DNA from: RBG-13-68-16 sp050018455
GTDB taxonomy: Bacteria > Acidobacteriota > Thermoanaerobaculia > Thermoanaerobaculales > Thermoanaerobaculaceae
Assembly (NCBI GenBank): GCA_050018455.1
Contig: JBEKAA010000010.1
Location: 1 to 64,000, forward strand
Direction of reading: 5' to 3'
DNA length: 64,000 nt
This document shows, piece after piece, positions 42,233 to 50,779 of the stretch. The notes beneath the pieces are model-generated. The model was not told the DNA's origin, searched no databases, and saw only the letters and a program-made list of their open reading frames with translations. The translations under genes were made by a program, and so were the position numbers. Each line of letters starts with the position of its first letter. Position 1 is the stretch's first letter.

Positions 42233-44116
42233 CTAACAGCAACCCATCGGTGGCCCCGCGGGATTGGGAGCGTCTCCCTTCTCGACGACCTCCCGGATGA
42301 CCGGCGGCCCAAATGCCTCCGCTGGAATCGGAACTCCGTGCAGCGTCTTCCAGCACCGGCGGGCGGCCTCGAAGATCACCAGCACGACGCCGAGAACGAA
42401 GATCGCCATCAACACCGTGTCCAGCATGCCCTGAAAATGGGTGCCGGGCTTCATCGCCATGGGCCAAAAGATGTTGCGAATCGAAAGCACGGCCGCGCTG
42501 AGGGTAGTGACCCCGACGAACACCATCGGGACCGCCGTGGCCCATGCGTACCTGGCCTTGCCCATGTTGATCAGGAAGGTGGTGGCCACGGCCAGCGCGA
42601 TCGTGGCCAGCAGTTGGTTGCCCGTGCCGAACAGCGGCCAGATCGTCGAAATCGAGCCCGTGTAGATCAGGTAACCCCATCCGCTGACGATGATGGCGGT
42701 GCTGACCAGGTTTCCCGGCAGCCACGCGGTATTGGCAAAGGGCTTGTACGCCTTGCCGAGGACTTCCTGCATGACGTAGCGGGCGACGCGGGTGCCGGTG
42801 TCGACGGTGGTCAGGATGAACAGCGCCTCGAACATGATGGCGTAGTGGTACCAGTAGCCCATGAGCGTCTGCATGCCGGGCAGGCCTTTGAAGATGTGGG
42901 CAATGCCCACAGCCAGGGACACGGCGCCGCCGGTGCGGCCAGCAAGCTGCTCGCCGACCTCCTTCGAGATCACGTCCAGGTTCGCGATATGCAAGCCTAA
43001 CTTCTGGAATACCTCCGGCGTGGTGTTGATGGCGAAGTAGTCGCCAGGGTTCAACGAACAGGCCGCGATCAGTGCGACGACGCCGACCAGGGATTCCATG
43101 GTCATGGCGCCGTACCCGATGAAGCGTGCGTCGGACTCCTTGTCCAACATCTTCGGCGTCGTGCCGGACGAAATCAGCGAGTGGAAGCCGGAGATGGCGC
43201 CACACGCGATCGTCACGAAGAGAAATGGGAACAGGTGCCCCTTGATGATCGGGCCGCCCCCATGTACGAACGAGGTGAACGCCGGAAATTGGATGTCGGG
43301 GTGAACGATGAACACACCCAGAATCAGTACCGCGATGGTACCGAGTTTCAGGTAGGTCGAAAGGTAGTCGCGCGGTTCGAGCAGCAGCCACACGGGCAGT
43401 ACGGACGCGATGAACCCGTACGCCATGATGAGCAGGCAGATCTGATGCCCGGTGAAGGTCAGGTGCGTGGCGAAGGGAGTGGCGGCCACCCAGCGGCCAC
43501 CGATCACGGCCGCCAACAGGAAGACGACGCCCACCGCGCTCGGCCCGGCGATCTTGATCACGCCCGGCGTGCTCTTGAACATGTACAGCCCCATGCAGAG
43601 GGCGATGGGGATCGTCATGCCGATCGTGAACACGCCCCAGGGGCTGTTCGACAGCGCGTTGACCACGACGATGCCCAATCCGGCCAGCGTGACCAACAGG
43701 ATGAAGAGCACCGCGACCATGGTGGCGAAACCGGCGAACGGGCTGATCTCGCCGCGGGCGATATCGGCGAGCGAGCGCCCTTTGTGGCGGACCGAGGCGA
43801 CCAGCACGGTGAAATCCTGAACGCAGCCGGCGAGAACCGCGCCGATCAGCAACCACAACAAGCCGGGCGCGAAACCGAACTGCGCTGCCAGCGTCGGTCC
43901 AACCAGCGGACCGGCGCCGGCGATGGCGGCGAAGTGGTGGCCGAACAGCACCCACTTCGGTGAAGGCACGTAATTGTGTCCGTCCTCGTAGACGTGCGCG
44001 GGCGTGATCCGGCGATCGTCGAGGACCAGCACCTTGGCAGCCAGGAACGCGCTGTAGTAACGGTAGCCGATCGCGAAGACGCACAGCACTCCCAGCATGA
44101 TCGGGAACGTGTTCAC
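42233..44116 (-). CDS. cstA: Carbon starvation protein CstA (pyruvate/peptide transporter)
   Basis: A 627-residue inner-membrane transporter with about 16 helices. Signature stretches: DGHNYVPSPKWVLFGHHFAA, IAGAGPLVGPTLAAQFG, GFHSLISSGTTPKMLDKESD and FEALFILTTVDTGTRVARYV. CstA-family proteins take up pyruvate (and have been linked to peptide uptake). Translation starts at a GTG (44116) behind a perfect AGGAGG. The C-terminus ends in MGCC. It points away from the Pat-like gene across a 437-base gap. Confidence 0.92.
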   Translation of the reverse strand: MNTFPIMLGVLCVFAIGYRYYSAFLAAKVLVLDDRRITPAHVYEDGHNYVPSPKWVLFGHHFAAIAGAGPLVGPTLAAQFGFAPGLLWLLIGAVLAGCVQDFTVLVASVRHKGRSLADIARGEISPFAGFATMVAVLFILLVTLAGLGIVVVNALSNSPWGVFTIGMTIPIALCMGLYMFKSTPGVIKIAGPSAVGVVFLLAAVIGGRWVAATPFATHLTFTGHQICLLIMAYGFIASVLPVWLLLEPRDYLSTYLKLGTIAVLILGVFIVHPDIQFPAFTSFVHGGGPIIKGHLFPFLFVTIACGAISGFHSLISSGTTPKMLDKESDARFIGYGAMTMESLVGVVALIAACSLNPGDYFAINTTPEVFQKLGLHIANLDVISKEVGEQLAGRTGGAVSLAVGIAHIFKGLPGMQTLMGYWYHYAIMFEALFILTTVDTGTRVARYVMQEVLGKAYKPFANTAWLPGNLVSTAIIVSGWGYLIYTGSISTIWPLFGTGNQLLATIALAVATTFLINMGKARYAWATAVPMVFVGVTTLSAAVLSIRNIFWPMAMKPGTHFQGMLDTVLMAIFVLGVVLVIFEAARRCWKTLHGVPIPAEAFGPPVIREVVEKGDAPNPAGPPMGCC

Positions 44117-44118
44117 AT

Positions 44119-44553
44119 TGGCCTCCTCAATCCGGGCTCGAAAACGCAGCGAGATCCCAATTTGTTTCCAAGCCGGCCGGCGATGCCGTATTCGTTTGGG
44201 GGTCGCGTGCCGCGACGACTCCCGACCTTGAAGCGGACATGGGGATGCTGTCGCGGAACCTCGACGTCGGCGACAGGAACTTCGTCTCCCCCCGTGATCA
44301 TCCTGATCGATGATAGCCGAGGGGAGGGCTCAGTCAAGGTCCTCATGGGGCTGGCGACGGGCCGGTCGGTGAGGAGGCCTCGGGGATGGGCGGACGAGAC
44401 ACATCACCCGCGTCAGGCCGGCGAGGGGCGTCGAAGTGTCAGCCTGAAGCCGGGTGAAACCTCCCGAAGGCGGCCGCTTCCGCGCCCTCCCGACCGGGAA
44501 CCGCTCCGGGAATCAGGGTTATCATTGAAACAAGATCGCGGGAGGGTCGCTCG
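44119..44553. promoter_or_regulatory. Divergent promoter region cstA / Pat-like gene
   Basis: About 435 bases between divergent genes. A TATCAT-type -10 box at 44519-44524 sits before the Pat-like gene, whose ribosome site is GGGAGGG. A small hairpin (CTGTCGC / GCGACAG) lies at 44248-44276 and an RpoN-like or other site is not obvious. No gene is supported here; the short frames lack ribosome sites. Confidence 0.45.
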
Positions 44554-46974
44554 ATGTTCAGGATCATCACGGACGCCAGGCAGTTCAGCGAGTACGTGCT
44601 GCTGCGTGACGGGCAGACCGTGTTGCTGCGGCTGGGCACCCCTGCGGACCGTCCTGCCATTCAAGCGATGATGAGCCGCGCCTCAGCCGAGAGCCTCCGG
44701 ATGCGTTTCATGGGCACCATGGCCCAAGCGCCGGCCCTGTTTCTGGACGGCGTTTGCGGCGAGGACCCCCGTGACCGTGCCTGTCTGCTGGCCGTGGTCG
44801 GCCAGGAGCCCGACGTCAGGGTCGTCGGCTTCGGCAACTACGTCGGGTTCGGCACCCGCAACACCGCGGAGGTTGCGTTCATTGTGGACGACGAGTTCCA
44901 GGGGCGGGGGATCAGCACGCTCCTCCTCGAGCGGTTGGCCGGAATCGCCGCCGGCGTCGGATTCGTCGGGTTCGAGGCCGACATCCTGTTCGAGAATCAG
45001 TCCATGATCAACGTTTTCCGGGACTCGGGCTTCGAGTCCACCCGGGTGCTGGAAGGTGGAACCTACCACGTCCAATTCCCGGTGGCGGGAGCGGCCGTGG
45101 TGAGGGAACGGGCCGAGCTGCGGGAGCGGATCGCCTGCGCCAACTCGGTGGCCCGCCTCCTTCGCCCCCGCGTCGTGGCCGTCGTGGGTGCCTCGCGCGA
45201 GCCGGGCGGGGTCGGCCACCTCATCTTCCGGCACATCCTTGCCAGCGATTTCACCGGGACCGTGTACCCGGTCAATCACCAGGCGGCGTCGGTTCACGGC
45301 GTGCGTGCGTACCCGAGCGTCGCCGAGGTTCCGGAGAAGCCGGATTTGGTCGTGGTGGCGGTCCCCGCCGCGAAGGTCGTCCCGGTGGTGGAGGAGGCGC
45401 TCCGCGCCGGGGCCAACGGGCTCGTCGTCGTGACCTCCGGGTTCGCCGAGGCAGGGCCCGACGGCGCGGAGTTGCAGGCGCGCCTGGTCGACGTGGTGCG
45501 CTCGCACGGCGCTCGCCTCGTGGGCCCGAACTGCCTCGGCCTGCTCAACACTGACCCCGAGATCCGCCTCAACGCAAGCCTGGCGCCCAACCTGCCGCCG
45601 GTGGGACGCGTCGGGTTCTTCTCGCACTCGGCGGCGCTCGGAGTCGTGATCCTGCAGTACGCGGCCGAGCGTGGGCTCGGCTTCTCCACGTTCGTCTCGG
45701 CGGGGAACAGGGCCGACGTCTCCGGCAACGACCTCCTTCAGTATTGGGAGGAAGATCCGGCGACCGACGTTGCCATGCTCTACCTCGAGGCCTTCGGCAA
45801 CGCTCGCCGCTTCGCGCGCGTGGCGCGCCGGGTCACTGGGCGCAAGCCGGTGCTGTGCGTGAAGAGCGCACGCAGCCTCGCAGGCCTTTCCGCGGCCCGC
45901 GCCCACATCGGCGCGACGCCGCTCTCGGACGTCGACGTGGACGTGCTTTTCAAGCAGGCCGGCGTAATCCGGGTGGACACCCTCGAGGAGCTCTTCGACG
46001 CGGCGGTCTTGCTGGCCCACCAGCCGCTGCCGGCCGGGAACCGCGTCGCCATTGTGGGCAACTCCGGAGGCGTGGTCACCATCACGGCCGACGCCTGCGA
46101 GGCGCGCGGGCTGGAGGTGCCGAAGGCAGGGCTCGTCGACCTGGGGCCCCTGGCCGCCGCCGAGGACTACCGCATGGCAGTGCAGCGGGCGCTCGAGGAT
46201 CCCCAGGTTCATGCCGTCATCGCCATCTTCCTGTGTGTCGGCGAGTGCGAGCCGGAGCTCGTGGCTCGCGGCATCCGCCGCGGCATGATCGGCGCGGAGC
46301 ACAAGACCGGTGTCGCCAAGCCGGTCCTGCTCTCGATGATGGGGGCCGCGGGCTTGGTCAAGTTCGCCTTCGAGGGCAAGGGCGCGATCGCGAACCGGAA
46401 GACGATGTTCCCCTCCTACCGTTTCCCCGAAGCGGCGGCCCGCGCCCTGGCGCACGCGGTGGCATACGCGGCGTACCGGCGCGAGCCGCCGGGCCGCCTG
46501 GTGTGGTACGAGAATGCGGACCCGGCCCGCGCGCGCGCCGTGATCGAGGCCGCGGTAAAGGACATCCCCGTCGGCGTCGGGCCGTTCCGGCTGACGCCCC
46601 AGAGCGCGGCCGAGGTCCTCTCCTGCTTCGGCGTGCCGGTCGCCGGCGCTTCGCCGCGGCGGGGTGGGGGCGCGCCGCTCGAACTCAGCGTTCGCCAGCA
46701 TCACGTGTTCGGCCCGGTCGTCGTTCTCGGGCGGGCCGGCCGGCTGGCGGTGGTGCGGATCACGCCGCTCACCGACCAGGACGTTCGCGGCATGCTCAAG
46801 GCGGTCGACGTCCCGAACGACGGAGGGGAGGTCGAACTGCTGTGCCGCCTCTCGCAGCTTATCGAGGAGCTGCCGTGGCTCGCGGAGCTGGAGGCGGAGC
46901 TTGTCGAGGCGGCCGAGGCCTCGCCGGCGGCGCTGGGAGGGGAGCTGAACGTCGCCGTCACCCGCCCCGCCTGA
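44554..46974 (+). CDS. Pat-like protein: GNAT acetyltransferase fused to acyl-CoA ligase (ADP-forming) domains
   Basis: An 806-residue fusion. Residues 1-170 are a GNAT domain (VAFIVDDEFQGRGISTLLLE for acetyl-CoA binding). Residues 185-640 are CoA-binding and ligase-like domains of the ADP-forming acetyl-CoA synthetase type (VVAVVGASREPGGVGHLIFR, VVTSGFAEAGPDG, NCLGLLNTDPE, AIVGNSGGVVTITADAC). The final 150 residues should be ATP-grasp but the central part is missing: after FGVPVAGASPRRGGGAPL the sequence jumps to FGPVVVLG. Such proteins (Pat) acetylate and inactivate Acs. The GNAT domain is N-terminal, as in some actinobacterial forms. Confidence 0.8.
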   Translation: MFRIITDARQFSEYVLLRDGQTVLLRLGTPADRPAIQAMMSRASAESLRMRFMGTMAQAPALFLDGVCGEDPRDRACLLAVVGQEPDVRVVGFGNYVGFGTRNTAEVAFIVDDEFQGRGISTLLLERLAGIAAGVGFVGFEADILFENQSMINVFRDSGFESTRVLEGGTYHVQFPVAGAAVVRERAELRERIACANSVARLLRPRVVAVVGASREPGGVGHLIFRHILASDFTGTVYPVNHQAASVHGVRAYPSVAEVPEKPDLVVVAVPAAKVVPVVEEALRAGANGLVVVTSGFAEAGPDGAELQARLVDVVRSHGARLVGPNCLGLLNTDPEIRLNASLAPNLPPVGRVGFFSHSAALGVVILQYAAERGLGFSTFVSAGNRADVSGNDLLQYWEEDPATDVAMLYLEAFGNARRFARVARRVTGRKPVLCVKSARSLAGLSAARAHIGATPLSDVDVDVLFKQAGVIRVDTLEELFDAAVLLAHQPLPAGNRVAIVGNSGGVVTITADACEARGLEVPKAGLVDLGPLAAAEDYRMAVQRALEDPQVHAVIAIFLCVGECEPELVARGIRRGMIGAEHKTGVAKPVLLSMMGAAGLVKFAFEGKGAIANRKTMFPSYRFPEAAARALAHAVAYAAYRREPPGRLVWYENADPARARAVIEAAVKDIPVGVGPFRLTPQSAAEVLSCFGVPVAGASPRRGGGAPLELSVRQHHVFGPVVVLGRAGRLAVVRITPLTDQDVRGMLKAVDVPNDGGEVELLCRLSQLIEELPWLAELEAELVEAAEASPAALGGELNVAVTRPA

Positions 46975-47044
46975 GCGGTGCGGCGGAGGTAGAATCGCAG
47001 GGGGGAGCGCGGCCGGACCGACGCGGCGGCCGGGGAGAGATCGA

Positions 47045-47674
47045 ATGTTCGTGCGAGACATCATGACCACCGCCGTCATCACCACCGAGCCAGGGGCGAC
47101 GCTCGGGCACGTGTGCGAGGTGATGCAGGCCCGCAACGTCCGTCACCTGCCCGTGGTCGAGGGCGGCCGCCTGATCGGCGTCATCACCGATCGCGACGTG
47201 CACACCGCCACCAGCAGTCTCTGCCTCACTCCGGCGCAGCCGAAAGGCCTGGTCCGCGACGCGATGGTCCATCCGCCGCAGACGGCCCATCCGCTCGATC
47301 CGGTGGAGGACGCCGCCCGTACGATGCGCGCGCTCAAGATCGGCTGCCTGCCTGTGCTCGACGGCGAGCGCCTGGTCGGAATCGTCACCGGCATCGACCT
47401 GCTCGACGCCCTGCTCCGCCTCACCGGCGTGGACAAGGCGTCGGGACGCCTCGAACTGCGCCTGCCCGACAAGCGGGGCGGCCTCGCGCGCCTGACCGCC
47501 CTCATCGCCGAGCGCCAGCTCAACATCCACTCGATCCTGACTTATCCGGAAGGCGCCGGACAGGTGCGGACGGTCTTGCGGGTCGACACTCTCGAGACGC
47601 GCCCGCTAGCCACGGCGCTGCGGGAAGCGGGCTTCGAGGTCATGTGGCCGACCGAGAAGCCATGGCAGAGCTGA
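47045..47674 (+). CDS. acuB: AcuB-like CBS-ACT regulatory protein
   Basis: A 209-residue protein with two CBS repeats (MFVRDIMTTAVITTEPG, VRHLPVVEGGRLIGVITDRD; GLVRDAMVHPPQTAHPLD, LVGIVTGIDLLDAL) and a C-terminal ACT domain (LELRLPDKRGGLARLTALIA). The CBS pair likely senses an adenine nucleotide. This layout is that of AcuB of acetoin/acetyl-CoA-synthetase loci. The stop overlaps the deacetylase start by 13 bases. TAGAAT at 46990-46995 is a possible -10 box. Confidence 0.8.
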   Translation: MFVRDIMTTAVITTEPGATLGHVCEVMQARNVRHLPVVEGGRLIGVITDRDVHTATSSLCLTPAQPKGLVRDAMVHPPQTAHPLDPVEDAARTMRALKIGCLPVLDGERLVGIVTGIDLLDALLRLTGVDKASGRLELRLPDKRGGLARLTALIAERQLNIHSILTYPEGAGQVRTVLRVDTLETRPLATALREAGFEVMWPTEKPWQS

Positions 47675-48795
47675 TCTACACACCAGCGTACGGGAGCTAC
47701 GACTTCGGCGCCGAGCACCCGTTCTCCCCAGCCCGCCAGCAAATGGCGCTCGACCTCTTGGCCGCGCTCGGCCACCAGGTGAGCTGGACGGAACCGGAGC
47801 CCGCCACCCGCGAGGAAATTCTGACCGTCCACGGCGAGGTGTACGTGGCTGTCGTCGAGGCGGTATCGGCCGGCGAAACGGTCGCCGACCTCGAAGCGTG
47901 GGGCCTGGGGACGCCCGACACGCCGGCAGTCCCCGGGATCGACCCGGCGGTGCGCGCGATTGTGGGCGGCACGCTCGCCGGGGCGCGTCTCTTGAGCTCG
48001 GGGCGCGCGACCAGGGTGTTGCAGTTCGGGGGGGGCCTCCACCACGCCCGCGCGGCGCGCGCGGCGGGGTTTTGCGTCTACAACGACCTCGCGATTGCGA
48101 TCCGGCACCTGACCGCGAGCGGTCTCTGGGTCTCCTACCTGGACATCGACGTACACCACGGCGACGGCGTGCAAGCGATCTTCTACCGTGACGAAAAGGT
48201 GCAAACGATCAGCCTGCACGAATCGGGACAGTACCTGTACCCGGGAACCGGGGAGATCCACGAGCTGGGGGAGGGGATGGGTCGGGGCCTCAAGATCAAC
48301 CTGCCGCTTGAGCCGTTCACCACCGGCGACGGCTACCTGGAGGTGTTCGAACAGGTGGTCCCCCCGGCCTTGCAAGCGTTCCGGCCGCAGGTCCTGGTTG
48401 TGCAGGCCGGCGCCGACGCCCATTTCGACGACGCCCTCGCCGACCTCGCGCTCACGACCAGGGACTACGAGCGGCTTTTCCACCGCATCCTGGAGCTGGC
48501 CGACGCCCTCACCGGTGGACGCGTCCTCTTCACCCTCGGCGGCGGCTACTCGCTGCACGCCGCCGCACGGGTGTGGGCGATCCTCTACCTCGTGGTCAAC
48601 GACCTGCCGGTCCCCGAGGCGATCCCGCCGGCGTGGGCCGAGCGGTGGGCGGCCCAGCTCGGCGGCAAGCCGGCGGCCGCCCTGCACGACCCCGACCCGG
48701 CGTTCGAGCCACTGGCCCGGCAGGAGGAGATCGTGGGCCGCAACCGCCTCGTGGCCGTCCGCCTCCTCGACGCGCTCGCTCCTTACTGGTTCTGA
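47662..48795 (+). CDS. acuC: AcuC-like class I/II histone deacetylase family protein
   Basis: A 377-residue zinc deacetylase that would remove acetyl groups from lysines, in this context from Acs. It has GGGLHHARAARAAGFCVYND (the tandem His charge relay), YLDIDVHHGDGVQ (zinc Asp and His) and VVQAGADAHFDDALADL, followed by FTLGGGYS with the catalytic Tyr. The ATG at 47662 lies inside the end of acuB, so expression is coupled. With acs and the Pat-like gene in the same 10 kb, this is the erasing half of an acetylation switch. Confidence 0.9.
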   Translation: MAELIYTPAYGSYDFGAEHPFSPARQQMALDLLAALGHQVSWTEPEPATREEILTVHGEVYVAVVEAVSAGETVADLEAWGLGTPDTPAVPGIDPAVRAIVGGTLAGARLLSSGRATRVLQFGGGLHHARAARAAGFCVYNDLAIAIRHLTASGLWVSYLDIDVHHGDGVQAIFYRDEKVQTISLHESGQYLYPGTGEIHELGEGMGRGLKINLPLEPFTTGDGYLEVFEQVVPPALQAFRPQVLVVQAGADAHFDDALADLALTTRDYERLFHRILELADALTGGRVLFTLGGGYSLHAAARVWAILYLVVNDLPVPEAIPPAWAERWAAQLGGKPAAALHDPDPAFEPLARQEEIVGRNRLVAVRLLDALAPYWF

Positions 48796-48922
48796 CCGCG
48801 GCGCTCACCCGGGGAGATCCTGTCACGGGACTGCTTGAACCTCTTCCTGCCGTCGCGGGGGTAACGATTTCGCTGCGACGGGCAGTGAATTGGTATAAGG
48901 TCTGCGGCGGACGGAGGACCGG

Positions 48923-50644
48923 ATGAGCGGACGGCCGGGCGCGCGGCAGTGGCGGTCGGATCCGCGGTGGCTGCGAGCCGCTGCGCTGGGCAGCGTGTGG
49001 GCCGCGTCGGAGATCATCCTCGGGAGCTTCCTCCACAATCTCAAGGTCCCGTTCCGCGGCCACGCGCTTACCGCGATCGCGGTGTTACTCGTGTCCGGCG
49101 CCCAGCGAAGGTGGGGGCAGCGGGGTGTCGTCGCTCGGGCGGGACTCGTCGCGGCGATCATGAAGTCGGCCTCACCGAGCGCCGTGCTGCTCGGCCCGAT
49201 GCTCGCGATCAGCATGGAGGGGTTCGCCTTCGAACTGGGCCTCGGCCTCGGCAGGGGAGGCCTGCTCGGGTGCCTGATCGGCGGGGTCCTCGCGATGTCG
49301 TGGACGTTGCTGCACATGCTCCTCAGCCTGCTGCTCAGCTACGGCGCCAACCTGATCGAGGTGTACCGCCAGCTCGTCGCGCTGGCCGCGCAGCAGCTCG
49401 GGCCCCTCCCGTTCGGCGCGGTCGGACCGCTCGCGGCCCTGGCCATGCTCAACATGACGGTCGGCGCCGCAGCCGCTCTCACCGGGTGGCGCGTCGGGGG
49501 CCGCGCCTCCACGCAGGACTTGGACGGCGGGGCGGCCGCGCTCGCGCCGGTGCCGGTCCGCCTGTCGCGGCCGGCCGTCCGGGTCACGCCGAGGCTGTTC
49601 TTCCTCGTGCTCACGCTCGCCGCGCTCCCCATCGGGCTCGTGGCGCTCTCCCGTGCTTCGCTCGCGACGGCGTGCATCGGCATGGCTGTTGTCCTCGCCG
49701 GTGCCGGTCTGCGCTACCGAGCGGCCCTGCGTAGGCTGGCGCGCCCGGGTTTCTGGGTCGGCGTGATCATGATCGCGGCGACCGCCGCGCTGGTCGGGAG
49801 GCTGGGATCCGGCGCGCCGCTGCCCGCGGCGCTCACCGTCGCGGCGATGATGACGCTGCGCGCGGTGTTCGTGGCCGCGTGCTTCGCGGCGATCGACGTC
49901 GAGCTCGCGCACCCGGGCCTGCGGGCCTCCCTCGAGCGTCACGGTGCGGGAGCGCTGCTCGGCGCCGCCGAGGCGGCGTTCGCCACGCTCCCCGAGATCA
50001 TCGCGAGCGTTCCTTCCGGCCGCGACCTCGTGAGGCGGCCGGCTGCAGCGCTCGCCTCGATCCTTCCCAGGCTGGACGCCCTGGTGGACGGCTTCACGCG
50101 CGACGCCGCGCAGAGCCGGGTGGTCATCCTGACCGGGGAGCGAGGGTCGGGGAAGACCACGCTCGCCGCAGAGGCCGTCGAGCGTCTTCGATCGGCGGGC
50201 CTCAAGGTCGGCGGCATCCTGGCGCCGGGCACGCTCCGCGACGGGACACGCTTCTCGTTCGACATCCTGGACCTCTCCACGGGTGAGAGCCTCCCCTTCG
50301 GTTGTCGCGAGCCGCGGCCGGGATGGCTCGAGGAGAAGTGCTTCTGGGTGAGCCAGGACGGACTCGCGCTCGGTCGCGTTGCGCTCGCTCGCTCCGAAGT
50401 GGACGTTCTGGTCGTGGACGAGGTCGGGCCGTGGGAGCTGGCCGGGTCCGGGTGGTCCCGCGACCTCGAGACGCTCGTCGGTCGGGACGTTCCGCTCCTT
50501 CTGGTGGTGCGCCACGCCTGTCTGGCCGCGGTGGTGTCGCGGTGGTGCCTGAGCGCCGCGGAGGTCTTCGAGGTGAGCGAGGCCGGCCCGGACCGTATCG
50601 CAGAGCCGCTTCTGGCGGCGGCGACGCGCCGGCCGTTACCGTAG
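48923..50644 (+). CDS. Membrane protein fused to a THEP1-type NTPase
   Basis: A 573-residue fusion. Residues 1-320 hold eight or nine hydrophobic helices (AASEIILGSFLHNLKVPFRG resembles the first helix of ECF-type transporter components). Residues 395-573 form a P-loop NTPase: GERGSGKTTLAAEAVERL (Walker A), GGILAP, DVLVVDEVGPWEL (Walker B), as in nucleoside-triphosphatase THEP1. The soluble half may power or regulate uptake through the membrane half. Start ATG 48923 after GGAGG; TATAAG at 48895-48900 is a possible -10. The substrate is unknown. Confidence 0.6.
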   Translation: MSGRPGARQWRSDPRWLRAAALGSVWAASEIILGSFLHNLKVPFRGHALTAIAVLLVSGAQRRWGQRGVVARAGLVAAIMKSASPSAVLLGPMLAISMEGFAFELGLGLGRGGLLGCLIGGVLAMSWTLLHMLLSLLLSYGANLIEVYRQLVALAAQQLGPLPFGAVGPLAALAMLNMTVGAAAALTGWRVGGRASTQDLDGGAAALAPVPVRLSRPAVRVTPRLFFLVLTLAALPIGLVALSRASLATACIGMAVVLAGAGLRYRAALRRLARPGFWVGVIMIAATAALVGRLGSGAPLPAALTVAAMMTLRAVFVAACFAAIDVELAHPGLRASLERHGAGALLGAAEAAFATLPEIIASVPSGRDLVRRPAAALASILPRLDALVDGFTRDAAQSRVVILTGERGSGKTTLAAEAVERLRSAGLKVGGILAPGTLRDGTRFSFDILDLSTGESLPFGCREPRPGWLEEKCFWVSQDGLALGRVALARSEVDVLVVDEVGPWELAGSGWSRDLETLVGRDVPLLLVVRHACLAAVVSRWCLSAAEVFEVSEAGPDRIAEPLLAAATRRPLP

Positions 50645-50748
50645 CGCTTAGGATTCGTACATGGCGGCCGCCCGCTGCTCCGTCTTGTTGGCGGTTGTTT
50701 CTGCGGGCGCGCTTCATCTGTAACTGCGTGCCTGGCGCCCTGATTAGA

Positions 50749-50754
50749 TATAAT
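50749..50754 (+). promoter_or_regulatory. TATAAT -10 box of the YfcC-type transporter gene
   Basis: A perfect TATAAT in an AT-rich island (GATTAGATATAATATAC) 25 bases before the ATG; ribosome site GGGAGAA. No good -35 at 17 bases, so activation may need a regulator. Confidence 0.6.
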
Positions 50755-50779
50755 ATACTCCGCGACAGGGAGAACCCCC

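Noticed and set aside
44683..47136. 817-codon minus-strand frame
   Set aside because: Antisense shadow of the Pat-like gene; composition is His/Arg/Asp-rich with no domain.
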